Shown here piece by piece: positions 46,762-55,184 of a DNA stretch of 64,000 nt. The notes beneath the pieces were generated by a model. It saw nothing but the letters and a program-made list of their open reading frames with translations, was not told the DNA's origin and did not search any database. The DNA is from Pseudobdellovibrionaceae bacterium (GTDB lineage: Bacteria > Bdellovibrionota > Bdellovibrionia > Bdellovibrionales > UBA1609): assembly GCA_018663505.1 (NCBI GenBank), contig JABJQG010000005.1, positions 1 through 64,000 on the forward strand, given 5' to 3'. Position 1 is the first letter of the stretch, and the number at the start of each line of letters is the position of its first letter. The position numbers were made by a program, and so were the translations under genes.

Positions 46762-47825
46762 GTAAAAAATTATTATTGGGTTTACCAACACTTATTTCAC
46801 AAATGTTGGTGGCGTCTAAGAACTGGATTTACGATAACTCCTCGTTGCAATCTACCATTCTTAGCATACCTATAGTTAGTATTGGGAATCTAAGTTTTGG
46901 TGGTACAGGTAAAACTGCTGTTGCAGATTATTTAATTAGTATGTTCAACTCTTATGGGCACTCAGTAGGTGTTATAAGTCGTGGCTATGGAGGTACATAT
47001 AAAGGCTTAGTCCAAGTTGATTTAGAGGAACCATGCTCCCTGTATGGTGATGAACCCTATATGTTGAAATCTAAATACCCATCTACTAAAGTAGTCTTGT
47101 GTAAAGATCGTCAACGAGCATATTTGGAGCTAATTAAAGATAAGAAAATCTCTTTGGCAATTGCTGATGATGCTTTTCAACATAGAAAAATGGGTAGAAC
47201 TTTAGATATAGTTATTATCGATGCCATGGAAGATTTAAAGAATTATTATTTATTTCCCAAAGGGCGGTTAAGAGAGCCAGTGAGTTCTCTTAAGAGAGCT
47301 GAGATTGTTATCATTAATAAATTTAACTTGGTTGAAAGTCATGAAAAAATGGCACTTATAACTCTTTTAAGAGAGAAGTTGCCTCAAAGTGTTTTGGATA
47401 AATTATCATTTTTTATAGGCTATTACGTAATTAATAGAATTCAATACTTGGGACAAAATTTATCTATCAAAGATCGTATAGACGATTTCATATTGGTTTC
47501 TGGTCTCGGTAATCCACATGCTTTTAGTAAATCTATTAGTAAAATTACTGATTTTAAATTCGAACATTTAGTTTTCACTGATCATCATGATTACACCCAG
47601 GGTGATGTGGATCTAATTTTAAAAAAATCAGATTATTTAGGTGTTAATAAAATTCTGACAACTGAAAAAGATTTTGTTAAGTTAAACAAGTTTGAAAGTA
47701 TTAGGCATCGGATATACGTTACAAAGCTTGAATTTGAAATTGAGAAACAACAGCAAAGTATACATCACATTAATTTTCAAGGTAGAGACAAGTTTCATGA
47801 AATACTTAACAGGCTTATTTTTTAA
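46758..47825 (+). CDS. lpxK: Tetraacyldisaccharide 4'-kinase
   Basis: A 355-residue P-loop kinase that phosphorylates the 4' position of the lipid A disaccharide at the membrane. The P-loop GNLSFGGTGKTAVA, GVISRGYGG, GDEPYML and DDAFQHRKMGR (catalytic Asp region) are all present. It overlaps the acyltransferase gene downstream by 29 bases and lpxB upstream by four. Confidence 0.95.
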   Translation: MSKKLLLGLPTLISQMLVASKNWIYDNSSLQSTILSIPIVSIGNLSFGGTGKTAVADYLISMFNSYGHSVGVISRGYGGTYKGLVQVDLEEPCSLYGDEPYMLKSKYPSTKVVLCKDRQRAYLELIKDKKISLAIADDAFQHRKMGRTLDIVIIDAMEDLKNYYLFPKGRLREPVSSLKRAEIVIINKFNLVESHEKMALITLLREKLPQSVLDKLSFFIGYYVINRIQYLGQNLSIKDRIDDFILVSGLGNPHAFSKSISKITDFKFEHLVFTDHHDYTQGDVDLILKKSDYLGVNKILTTEKDFVKLNKFESIRHRIYVTKLEFEIEKQQQSIHHINFQGRDKFHEILNRLIF

Positions 47826-48669
47826 ATCAATTTCTTGGTTAGTTCATTTTTCTCCTAAATGGTTTCAAAGCTTTTTAGGTGATTTCATAGGTTTTCTATG
47901 GTTTGATCTTTTGCGTATTCGCAGAAAAATAGTTTTGGATAATATTAAAATTGCCTTTCCAGATTTATCTTACAAACAAAGAGTGGCTTTAGGGCGTAAG
48001 TCATTAAGTGTATCTGGTCGCAATATAGTGAATTATTCACATTTACCCTTTATAAATAAAGAGAATTTTAAAGAATATGTGGAGATTGAGAATATTCACC
48101 ACATACAAGAAGCGCTGAGTAAGGGGAAAGGTGTCTGTCTGTTAACTTTGCATCTTGGCAATGGGGATTTAGGTGGAGTGGGTTTATCTTTAAGTGAACT
48201 TCCAGTACATCTTATATCTAAAGAATTTAAACTAAAATGGCTGAATGACCTATGGTTTGGGGTTCGCTCCAGACTCGGTGTTGGTTTTATTCCTCCTAGA
48301 AACAGTTCATATGCCATATTAAAAAAATTAAAAGCCAATGAAGTGGTGATTTTTGTTCTAGACCAATTTATGGGGCCACCCATAGGGGTAAAAACATTGT
48401 TTTTTGGCAAAGAAACGGGCACAGCTATGGGGTTGACTGTAATGGCCAAAAGAACAGGTGCGCCAGTTATACCGGTTTACTGTCATGAAAGGGCTGATGG
48501 AAAACAGGTTGTAAGTTGTGAAAGTGAGATTGAGTTTGAGGAAAAGGGAGAAAAGAGCGAAACTTTAACCTATATGACTCAAAAATATACTGATAAGCTT
48601 GAGTCTATTATTAAATTGTATCCCGAACAATGGATGTGGGTTCACAGGCGATGGAAAAAGTTCTCTTAA
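47797..48669 (+). CDS. lpxL: Lipid A late acyltransferase (LpxL/HtrB family)
   Basis: A 290-residue membrane-associated acyltransferase adding a secondary acyl chain to lipid A. The HX4D motif is LTLHLGNGDLGG; VFVLDQ-like IFVLDQFMGPPIGVKTLFFG and the ending WMWVHRRWK match the family. The start at 47797 (MKYLTGLFFKS) gives the usual N-terminal anchor; an open frame extending back to 47692 inside lpxK is not used. Position after lpxK is usual; the choice between LpxL and LpxM cannot be made here. Confidence 0.92.
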   Translation: MKYLTGLFFKSISWLVHFSPKWFQSFLGDFIGFLWFDLLRIRRKIVLDNIKIAFPDLSYKQRVALGRKSLSVSGRNIVNYSHLPFINKENFKEYVEIENIHHIQEALSKGKGVCLLTLHLGNGDLGGVGLSLSELPVHLISKEFKLKWLNDLWFGVRSRLGVGFIPPRNSSYAILKKLKANEVVIFVLDQFMGPPIGVKTLFFGKETGTAMGLTVMAKRTGAPVIPVYCHERADGKQVVSCESEIEFEEKGEKSETLTYMTQKYTDKLESIIKLYPEQWMWVHRRWKKFS

Positions 48670-49799
48670 TTTTAACAACTCTACTGGTGTCTTGTTCTGT
48701 ATTTGAGCTCACTGAAGAGCAGCAGAATGATATTGTTGATTATGATGAATACTCAGAGCTGGTAAAAGTAAAATCCTATGAAGTTGAAACTAAAGAGGTG
48801 GAAGAATCTTCAGAAATTTCATCAGCTGAACCTGGAATTAATAATAAAGAAACGACCAGGCCCACTACGAATTTACCTACAAATAAAACGGTTCCATTAA
48901 CTAAAGTAAAAACCATAAAAAAGAGTTCAGCACTTAAATTGAAATCAATAAAATCTCAAGCCAGAATTAAGAAATCTGAGGTTGGAAAAGTAGTTAAGAA
49001 ATCAATTAAGGCAAGTGATTTAGAAAAAGAAAAAACAGAGATAAAACATTTACCACTTATAGAGGATGGAGATGGTTTTATAGGTAGAAGGCCAGGTACT
49101 GATCCCTTTAACCCTGGAGAAAAGGTAGTATTGGACCTTAAGTATTTTAAAATGAAAGCTGGAAAATTAATTATATCTACTAAACCATATATTGAGGTGA
49201 ACGGCAAAAAATCCTATCATTTTGAAGTATCAATACACTCCTCCAAAATATTTTCCATGTTTTATAAGTTAGATAATATTGCTCATAGTTATGTTGATTT
49301 TTTAACTTTCAGACCATACAGCCACACAGTACATTTAAAAGAATCTGCCCAGGTCAAAGAGGCGCGATCATTTTTTGATTGGGAAAAGTTAGAAGCTAAC
49401 TATTGGGAAAATAGAATAGCTAAAGATGGCAAGAAATCTAGTAAAAAACTTAATTGGAATATTAAGGATTACTCGCAGAACGTGATCAGTGCTTTATTTT
49501 ATTTTAGGGCATTTACATTTACGTTGGGAAAAACCATTGAATTTTATGTGGCTGATAACAAAACTAATATTACATTTAAAGGAAAATTACTTAGAAAAGA
49601 AGTTATAAACACATCTATTGGAAAGATCAAAACAATTGTAATGAAGCCTGAATTTGTTGTAGATGGTTCATTTAAGCCTGTTGGTGATATTTTTTTCTGG
49701 CTTACAGATGACAACAAGAAGCAAATTGTGCGTATTCAATCCAAAATTAAAATTGGTTCCATATTTGCTGAAGTATCAGAACTGAGCACTGGACTTTAG
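48651..49799 (+). CDS. DUF3108 lipoprotein
   Basis: A 382-residue predicted lipoprotein: signal with lipobox LLVSC (Cys about 15), a low-complexity Lys/Ser/Thr-rich linker (about 30-130) and a DUF3108 domain starting at FNPGEKVVLDLKYFKMKAG. Members are periplasmic or outer-membrane-facing proteins of unknown biochemistry, often beside envelope genes. The start at 48651 overlaps lpxL by 19 bases; the earlier ATG at 48630 would spoil the signal peptide. Location at the end of the lpx run hints at a role in LPS or lipoprotein handling. Confidence 0.83.
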   Translation: MEKVLLILTTLLVSCSVFELTEEQQNDIVDYDEYSELVKVKSYEVETKEVEESSEISSAEPGINNKETTRPTTNLPTNKTVPLTKVKTIKKSSALKLKSIKSQARIKKSEVGKVVKKSIKASDLEKEKTEIKHLPLIEDGDGFIGRRPGTDPFNPGEKVVLDLKYFKMKAGKLIISTKPYIEVNGKKSYHFEVSIHSSKIFSMFYKLDNIAHSYVDFLTFRPYSHTVHLKESAQVKEARSFFDWEKLEANYWENRIAKDGKKSSKKLNWNIKDYSQNVISALFYFRAFTFTLGKTIEFYVADNKTNITFKGKLLRKEVINTSIGKIKTIVMKPEFVVDGSFKPVGDIFFWLTDDNKKQIVRIQSKIKIGSIFAEVSELSTGL

Positions 49800-49828
49800 G
49801 CTTAATTACCTGTGTTCTTGAGCCTAAA
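49795..49828 (+). terminator. Possible terminator at the end of the lpx run
   Basis: TTTAGGCT (49795-49802), which includes the DUF3108 stop codon, pairs with AGCCTAAA (49821-49828); the stem can extend by two more pairs. Only ATATTT follows, so it may instead stabilise the mRNA end. Confidence 0.4.
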
Positions 49829-49855
49829 ATATTTAAAATATATTATAATATAATA

Positions 49856-51022
49856 GTGAAACAAGTGAATTGCATACATTTTAATGGTTATAAACCCTGC
49901 GGGTTTTCAGGGAACTGTGACTCTAGCTGTGAGCATGTTAGCATAGCTGAACATAGAATAGTGATTGTTCATCTTGGTGCTCTAGGAGCCGTGTTAAGGT
50001 CCACATCTATTTTGCCAGCTATCCGAAGAAAGTATAAAAATGTACATATAACTTGGGTCACTGATGCTCCAGCTCATTTGATTCTGAAAAATAACACCTT
50101 AATTGATCGAGTGGTGACTTCAGAGTTTTCTGACATTTTAAAATTAACAAGCTTGAAATTTGATATGGCATTTTGCATTGATAAATCTCTAAAGGCCTCA
50201 GGTGTTTTAGGCCATATAAAGTATAATAAAATCTTTGGTTTTAAGGCTAATGAGTGTACAGGGGCAATTCTTCCTGTGACTCGCGCTGCACAGAATCTTT
50301 GGGAGATAGGTCTAGATGACCATTTAAAATTTAATGTGAATAAGAAAACAGAGCAACAACTAAATGTAGAGGCTCTCGAACTGGAGCCTTACAATAAAGA
50401 TGAGTACAGTTATACATTTACAGATGATGAACTTGTCACTGCAGCACAAAGGCGACGTTTATGGTCCCCTGGTGGGCAAGTTGTAGTGGGTATAAATACT
50501 GGGTGCGCTCCTACAATTGCATATAAAAAAATCTCTATTAAGTTGCAAAAAATAATGATTAAAAAAATAGCAGGCTTGCCAAATGTAAAGGTCGTTTTGC
50601 TTGGAGGCAGAGAAGACTCTGCAAACCATATAGAGATTGCTCAAAATCAGCCTGGAGTGATTTTATCTCCTACTCAAGAAGGGCTTAGAGATGGTTTCTG
50701 TAGTGTAGAGGCATGTGACATTGTGGTGAGCGGTGATTCTTTTGGTATGCATATGGCCATTGCTTTAAAAAAATGGGTTGTGGCTTGGTTTGGTCCCACA
50801 TGCGATCATGAAATTGAACTTTATGGCAGGGGAGTAAAGTTAAAATCTCCTTTAGAGTGCGCTCCTTGTTGGAAAAGAAATTGTGATAAGCTTGAAAAGT
50901 GTAATGATTTAGTTGATATTGAACAAATACTGACTGTAGTAAAGCAGGGGATAAAGTGCAAAGAAAAAACCTCATCATTCAAACAGCATTTATCGGAGAC
51001 ACCCTCCTCAGTATCCCTTTAA
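49856..51022 (+). CDS. Glycosyltransferase family 9 (heptosyltransferase-like)
   Basis: A 388-residue GT-B transferase of the ADP-heptose:LPS type. It begins with a four-Cys cluster (CIHFNGYKPCGFSGNC, then SSC) that could bind metal, then the GT9 start IVIVHLGALGAVLRSTSILPAI; the C-half has VVVSGDSFGMHMAIAL and WFGPTC, followed by Cys-rich CAPCWKRNC. It probably adds a core heptose or related sugar. The start is GTG at 49856 with no clear ribosome site, so the first residues are uncertain. Its end overlaps waaF by 67 bases. Confidence 0.85.
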   Translation: MKQVNCIHFNGYKPCGFSGNCDSSCEHVSIAEHRIVIVHLGALGAVLRSTSILPAIRRKYKNVHITWVTDAPAHLILKNNTLIDRVVTSEFSDILKLTSLKFDMAFCIDKSLKASGVLGHIKYNKIFGFKANECTGAILPVTRAAQNLWEIGLDDHLKFNVNKKTEQQLNVEALELEPYNKDEYSYTFTDDELVTAAQRRRLWSPGGQVVVGINTGCAPTIAYKKISIKLQKIMIKKIAGLPNVKVVLLGGREDSANHIEIAQNQPGVILSPTQEGLRDGFCSVEACDIVVSGDSFGMHMAIALKKWVVAWFGPTCDHEIELYGRGVKLKSPLECAPCWKRNCDKLEKCNDLVDIEQILTVVKQGIKCKEKTSSFKQHLSETPSSVSL

Positions 51023-52014
51023 TAAAAAAAATTAAGGAACTTTGTCCAGATGACCTATTGGTTTACTACTGCCGCAAAGGTATGGGTGAGTTTTTATTAA
51101 AAACGAAATTAGTTGATGAAGTTGTAGAAGTAGATAAAACCTCTAAAAAATCTGTGGCTGATTCTCAGGACAGACTGATCAAGCAAGAATTTAGGTACGT
51201 TATCTGCCCGCATGAATCCTTAAGAACACAGTTGCTTTGTATAAAGCTTAAGGCTGAGTTTAAATTTGGTTTTCACAAATGGTGGAATGGCTTAATTTTC
51301 AACAAAACCATAAAGAGAAATATGAATTTACCAGATGCTTTGAGGCAATTGAATCTGATTACATTAATGGACAAAGATTACTCTGAAGAATATCAAATTT
51401 TTGTTAGTCAGTATGTGGCGACGAAACAAGAAGTTGTGCAGAGTCAGAAAGTTTTGCATTTAAAAAATAAAATATCAAAGCAACAATCCTTAGTTTTTAA
51501 CAAGATCAATGAATCTTCAAGGGTTAAGAAAATAGCCTTAGCACCAGGCAGTGTTTGGGCTACAAAACGTTGGTCCATGGAAAAGTATAAAGAACTAACT
51601 TTGAATCTAATAAAAAGTGGTTATGAAGTTTACCTATTTGGCAGTCCTAACGAGAAAGAACTCTGTGATCAAATAGCAAGTAAAGTACCTGAAGCAAAAA
51701 ACTACGCAGGAGAACTCTCACTATTTGAGTCCTATGAGAAACTAGCAGAAGTAGATTTATTAATATCTAATGACAGTGGAGCCATGCATTTGGCAGCCTG
51801 TTCAGATACATATATAATCTCAATTTTCGGCCCCACAGTTAAGGAATTCGGTTACGAACCCTGGGTCACAAAATCCACCATCATCTCCGCAGACATATCC
51901 TGCAGACCCTGCGGCTCACACGGAGCAAAAAAATGCCCCTTGGGAACTCATGAATGTATGGAGCTAATAGAAGTTGCGGATGTAACAAAGGCCTTAGAGC
52001 GGTATAATTCATAA
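50956..52014 (+). CDS. waaF: LPS heptosyltransferase (WaaF-like)
   Basis: A 352-residue GT9 enzyme. N-terminal NLIIQTAFIGDTLLSIPLI, donor-site APGSVWATKRWSMEKY (the WPxxxW region of WaaF), LLISNDSGAMHLAA and FGPTVKEFGYEPW match heptosyltransferase II/III. It should transfer heptose from ADP-heptose in the cytoplasm to the LPS inner core. The GTG start at 50956 has AGGGG 5 bases upstream and lies inside the previous gene. A 7-bp tandem repeat runs through its stop codon. Confidence 0.9.
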   Translation: MQRKNLIIQTAFIGDTLLSIPLIKKIKELCPDDLLVYYCRKGMGEFLLKTKLVDEVVEVDKTSKKSVADSQDRLIKQEFRYVICPHESLRTQLLCIKLKAEFKFGFHKWWNGLIFNKTIKRNMNLPDALRQLNLITLMDKDYSEEYQIFVSQYVATKQEVVQSQKVLHLKNKISKQQSLVFNKINESSRVKKIALAPGSVWATKRWSMEKYKELTLNLIKSGYEVYLFGSPNEKELCDQIASKVPEAKNYAGELSLFESYEKLAEVDLLISNDSGAMHLAACSDTYIISIFGPTVKEFGYEPWVTKSTIISADISCRPCGSHGAKKCPLGTHECMELIEVADVTKALERYNS

Positions 52015-52073
52015 TTCATAATTCATAATTTGTGATTTGTGATTTGTGATTTGTGATTTGTGATTTGTGATTA
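52004..52073. repeat. Ten 7-bp tandem repeats across the waaF stop codon
   Basis: Units in order: ATAATTC three times, ATAATTT, GTGATTT five times, GTGATTA. The first copies encode the last residues and stop codon (52012-52014) of waaF. Seven is not a multiple of three, so loss or gain in the first units would change frame at the very end of the protein only. Confidence 0.9.
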
Positions 52074-52422
52074 TGTGAGCATTCAGCAATATTGATTTAT
52101 TCAAACCACCTAAATGGATACTAAGCATTGAAATTCAAGTTCTTCACTCCAAGCGTCTGCGAAGCTGTGCGTAAAATAATAATTTATTTTTTAGTATTTG
52201 ACAGGTTTTTTTAAAAAATTAGTGCATACTTTTTGTGGGTTAAGCCCTTTTACGCAAGGGGTCTCTAGGGCCTAAGGATCCTATTTTTACCACCATTCAC
52301 CCAAGCTTCAACGTTCACCAGGAGTTAATTACAAATTTGTATTAGACTTTGATTTAAAGGTAAAAAATCAGTTTTCAAAACTCATGTTAGATTCATTTTG
52401 AACATATACAAGGAGATATTAA
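52074..52422. other. Intergenic region before the HNH gene
   Basis: These 349 bases hold no recognised gene. There is a TTGACA near 52195 without a matching -10 box, a weak CCCTT/AAGGG hairpin near 52247, and a small TAGG/CCTA stem followed by TTTTT near 52267-52290 that may end transcription from waaF. Confidence 0.4.
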
Positions 52423-53190
52423 ATGAAACTACACCAACAATTATTAGTTCTTAGAGAGAAAGAAAATAAACTCACTTCTGAGATATTAGATAAGTTACAG
52501 CTTATGGAAAAATATCGTGCTTATTTAAAACTAGGCTATTCATCTTTATTTGATTATCTTGTGCGTGGGTTAAATTATTCAGAGTCCATGGCCTATCAAA
52601 GGCAGAGCTGTTTGCGTTTAAGTGGTGAACTTCCGGAAATTAAAGAAAAGTTAGATAATGGACAGCTGACTCATAGTAATATCTCTTTAGCCTATAAGCT
52701 TATTAAAGACCAATCTGTAGAAAAGAAACGGGAGGTGTTAAAATCCATTGAAAACAAATCCTTTCGTGAAGTTAAGAAAATTTTAGCCCCAGTTGCTCCT
52801 CCTGTTAAAATAAAACAACTGGTTTATCAAGATAAGGTAGTTCTAAAAATGGAACTCACACACAGTGAGCATGATAAGTTAAGCAAATTAAGAGCTCTGG
52901 GGGCACATAAGTATGACTTAGAATCACTATTTATGAAGCTAGTGGATAAAGAACTTAAGCAGTACGAGAAAGTAGATTACAAGCTATCTCATTCAAATAA
53001 CCCTAGATATATTTCTGTAAAATTAAGAAATAGCCTTTTAAAAAAAGCGAATTTCAAATGCCAATACTTGGGTTGTCAGGAAACTCACTTTTTGCAGATT
53101 GATCATGTCCAGGCAGTTAGGTTTGGTGGGCGGGCTGATCCGAGTAATCTTCAAGTTCTATGTTCGGGCCATAATCAAGGTAAAGGGTAG
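52423..53190 (+). CDS. HNH endonuclease family protein
   Basis: A 255-residue protein. The N-terminal half (about 1-120) is helical and resembles the region found before HNH domains in DUF222-like proteins; the C-terminus has a Cys pair (FKCQYLGCQE), LQIDHVQAVRFGG and NLQVLCSGHNQGKG, an HNH zinc-nuclease fold with the catalytic His in IDH. The protein ends immediately after HNQ, a few residues earlier than usual, so it might be slightly truncated. Function unknown: mobile-element nuclease or defence are possible. AGGAG precedes the ATG. Confidence 0.83.
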   Translation: MKLHQQLLVLREKENKLTSEILDKLQLMEKYRAYLKLGYSSLFDYLVRGLNYSESMAYQRQSCLRLSGELPEIKEKLDNGQLTHSNISLAYKLIKDQSVEKKREVLKSIENKSFREVKKILAPVAPPVKIKQLVYQDKVVLKMELTHSEHDKLSKLRALGAHKYDLESLFMKLVDKELKQYEKVDYKLSHSNNPRYISVKLRNSLLKKANFKCQYLGCQETHFLQIDHVQAVRFGGRADPSNLQVLCSGHNQGKG

Positions 53191-53229
53191 GGTGATTGTA
53201 TTCTGGATTTTGAGTCATTTTTAATATTA

Positions 53230-53664
53230 TTATAAGCTATCGGTATTCAGTTGCAGTTGTTTTTTACTGAGTAGACCTTTTCCGCAATTAGAAATTTCCT
53301 TACGCCAATGAGCTCCATGCTCTAACTTTAATTTTTTAGCTTTTAAATGAAGTTTATCCTGAAATGCAAATAACAGTAATGTATTATTATTTTTTCTTGT
53401 TTTAAAAAAGCTCCACGTTTTATGTAAATCAAATTCAAATTCTGCTTTTTTAGCATTATTATTTTGAGTCATCATGTGTTCGGCAAGGTTTGCATCTGCT
53501 TTTTCTAGTACTTTTTGCAATATAGGAATGTCAGGAGGGCAACTTCCTTCTGTTATTTGAATTAGCAGGTTTGTTGCATGATGTAGTGAGTTGTAAAGTT
53601 TTTGCTCTGAGGCAAAAATTAATGGACATGTTAAGGTGAAAAAAAGTAAAAATATACACTTCAT
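53230..53664 (-). CDS. Small secreted protein of unknown function
   Basis: A 144-residue protein with a signal peptide (MKCIFLLFFTLTCPLIFA, cut at FAS). The mature part is helical, Lys-rich, with two Cys (EGSCPP and SNCGKG) that could pair. No family is recognised. It reads away from the convergent HNH gene. The 105 bases to the response regulator are on the same strand, so cotranscription is possible. Confidence 0.6.
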   Translation of the reverse strand: MKCIFLLFFTLTCPLIFASEQKLYNSLHHATNLLIQITEGSCPPDIPILQKVLEKADANLAEHMMTQNNNAKKAEFEFDLHKTWSFFKTRKNNNTLLLFAFQDKLHLKAKKLKLEHGAHWRKEISNCGKGLLSKKQLQLNTDSL

Positions 53665-53769
53665 AAGTCCCCCTGAGTATTCTATTACATATTGTAAGCA
53701 TGGTTCTTATGGAGGGTCATTAATTAATTCTATATTAAAAAAACATCTATTCTAAGAAAGAGTTTAAAA

Positions 53770-55170
53770 CTAATGAAAATCCTTCACGTTAATCATATAC
53801 TTTTTTATTTTTCTTAGAAGAGTGTTTTTAGGAATATTGGCACTAGCCACAGTTTTATTAATTTTTCCCTTATTTGCTTTTAGGGCTGTAATTATGAAGT
53901 CTTTTTCTGATTCCTCTTTGAATTTATCAAAATCCATGGCTCCTGGAAAGTCTTGGGAAAATTTTAATTCCTGTTCCTTTGCTTTTTGGATGAGTTGTTC
54001 GGGAATACTTTTTATTGTAATTAATGGGCTTTCTTCTAAAATAAAAGCTCTTTGGATGATGTTTTCTAGTTCTCTAATATTTCCAGGCCATGTATAGTTT
54101 TTAAAAACACTGAGTACATCGGCGTGAATTCCCGAAATTATTTTTCCATGTTCTACATTGTATTTATTAACAAAAAAAGTACAGAGTTCGTAAATATCAT
54201 CTAACCTTTCTTTTAAAGGAGGAAGGAAGATGGGCATAACATTTAGGCGGTAAAAAAGGTCTTCTCTAAAAGTTTTGCTTTCGATCATTTGCTCTAGGTT
54301 TCTATTTGTGGCGGCAATGACCCTTGCATTAGTTTCAATTTCTCTGTGACTACCTACAGGTACGAATTTTTTTTCTTGTAAAACTCTCAGCAACTTTACT
54401 TGCATTTCTGGTGGGATTTCACCAATTTCATCTAAAAATATTGTTCCGTTATTGGCATGTTGGAAAAGACCAATTTTTCTTTTATCCGCCCCTGTAAAGG
54501 CTCCTTTTTCGTGTCCAAAAATTTCACTTTCCATTAAGCTCTCAGGTATGGCAGCGCAATTTATGGCTACGAATTCACCATGTTTTCTAGATGAGTTTTG
54601 ATGGATGGCATGGGCCACAAGCTCCTTACCAGTACCGTTATCACCACGGATTAAAACGGTGGTATCTACTTGACCTAACTTATAGATAAGGTTGTATACA
54701 CCTTTCATTTTTTCTGAACCTTTAACAAACTTGGAATCCAAATCATCGTCAAAGATGGGGTTATTGATGACCACCTTGTTAATGATGCCCTGAGCATCTA
54801 TACACTTTTTCATTATTTGAATGAGTTTATTTGAATCAACAGGTTTTTCTAAATAATCATAGGCACCACTTTTAATAGCAGTAATGGCATCTTGCAGGTT
54901 GCTATGGGCAGTAATAATAACAATAAAAATTTTTGGATTAATGGCTTTAATTCTCTCAAGGGCCTCAAGTCCGTCAACTCTTGGCATTTTTACATCCATA
55001 ATGACAAAATCGATATTTTGATTTTCTTGAACTAAATCAATGGCTTCTTGCCCATCGCCAGCTTCTAAAATGTTAACTTCTGGAAGCTCTGAGTTTTCTA
55101 ATATAGTAATAACAGCTTTTCGCAGTTCGGGTTCGTCGTCCACGATGAGTGTATTAATTGTCTTATTCAT
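53770..55170 (-). CDS. NtrC-family sigma54 response regulator
   Basis: A 466-residue activator: receiver with Asp in FVIMDVKMPRVDG (near 55), AAA+ domain with Walker A RGDNGTGKE (about 175-183), an intact GAFTGA loop (HEKGAFTGADKR, near 222-227), Walker B GTIFLDEIGE and arginine region FREDLYYRLNVMP, then a Fis helix-turn-helix (INKTVASANIPKNTLLRKIK). It should drive sigma54 promoters when phosphorylated. It follows its likely kinase by 14 bases. No sigma54 box was found in the window to name its targets. Confidence 0.92.
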   Translation of the reverse strand: MNKTINTLIVDDEPELRKAVITILENSELPEVNILEAGDGQEAIDLVQENQNIDFVIMDVKMPRVDGLEALERIKAINPKIFIVIITAHSNLQDAITAIKSGAYDYLEKPVDSNKLIQIMKKCIDAQGIINKVVINNPIFDDDLDSKFVKGSEKMKGVYNLIYKLGQVDTTVLIRGDNGTGKELVAHAIHQNSSRKHGEFVAINCAAIPESLMESEIFGHEKGAFTGADKRKIGLFQHANNGTIFLDEIGEIPPEMQVKLLRVLQEKKFVPVGSHREIETNARVIAATNRNLEQMIESKTFREDLFYRLNVMPIFLPPLKERLDDIYELCTFFVNKYNVEHGKIISGIHADVLSVFKNYTWPGNIRELENIIQRAFILEESPLITIKSIPEQLIQKAKEQELKFSQDFPGAMDFDKFKEESEKDFIITALKANKGKINKTVASANIPKNTLLRKIKKYMINVKDFH

Positions 55171-55184
55171 ATTTTATACCTATA

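Noticed and set aside
47692-47796. Longer N-terminus for lpxL starting inside lpxK
   Set aside because: The extra residues have no acyltransferase homology and would delay the membrane anchor.
52195-52230. TTGACA promoter ahead of the HNH gene
   Set aside because: No -10 box at 16-18 bases.
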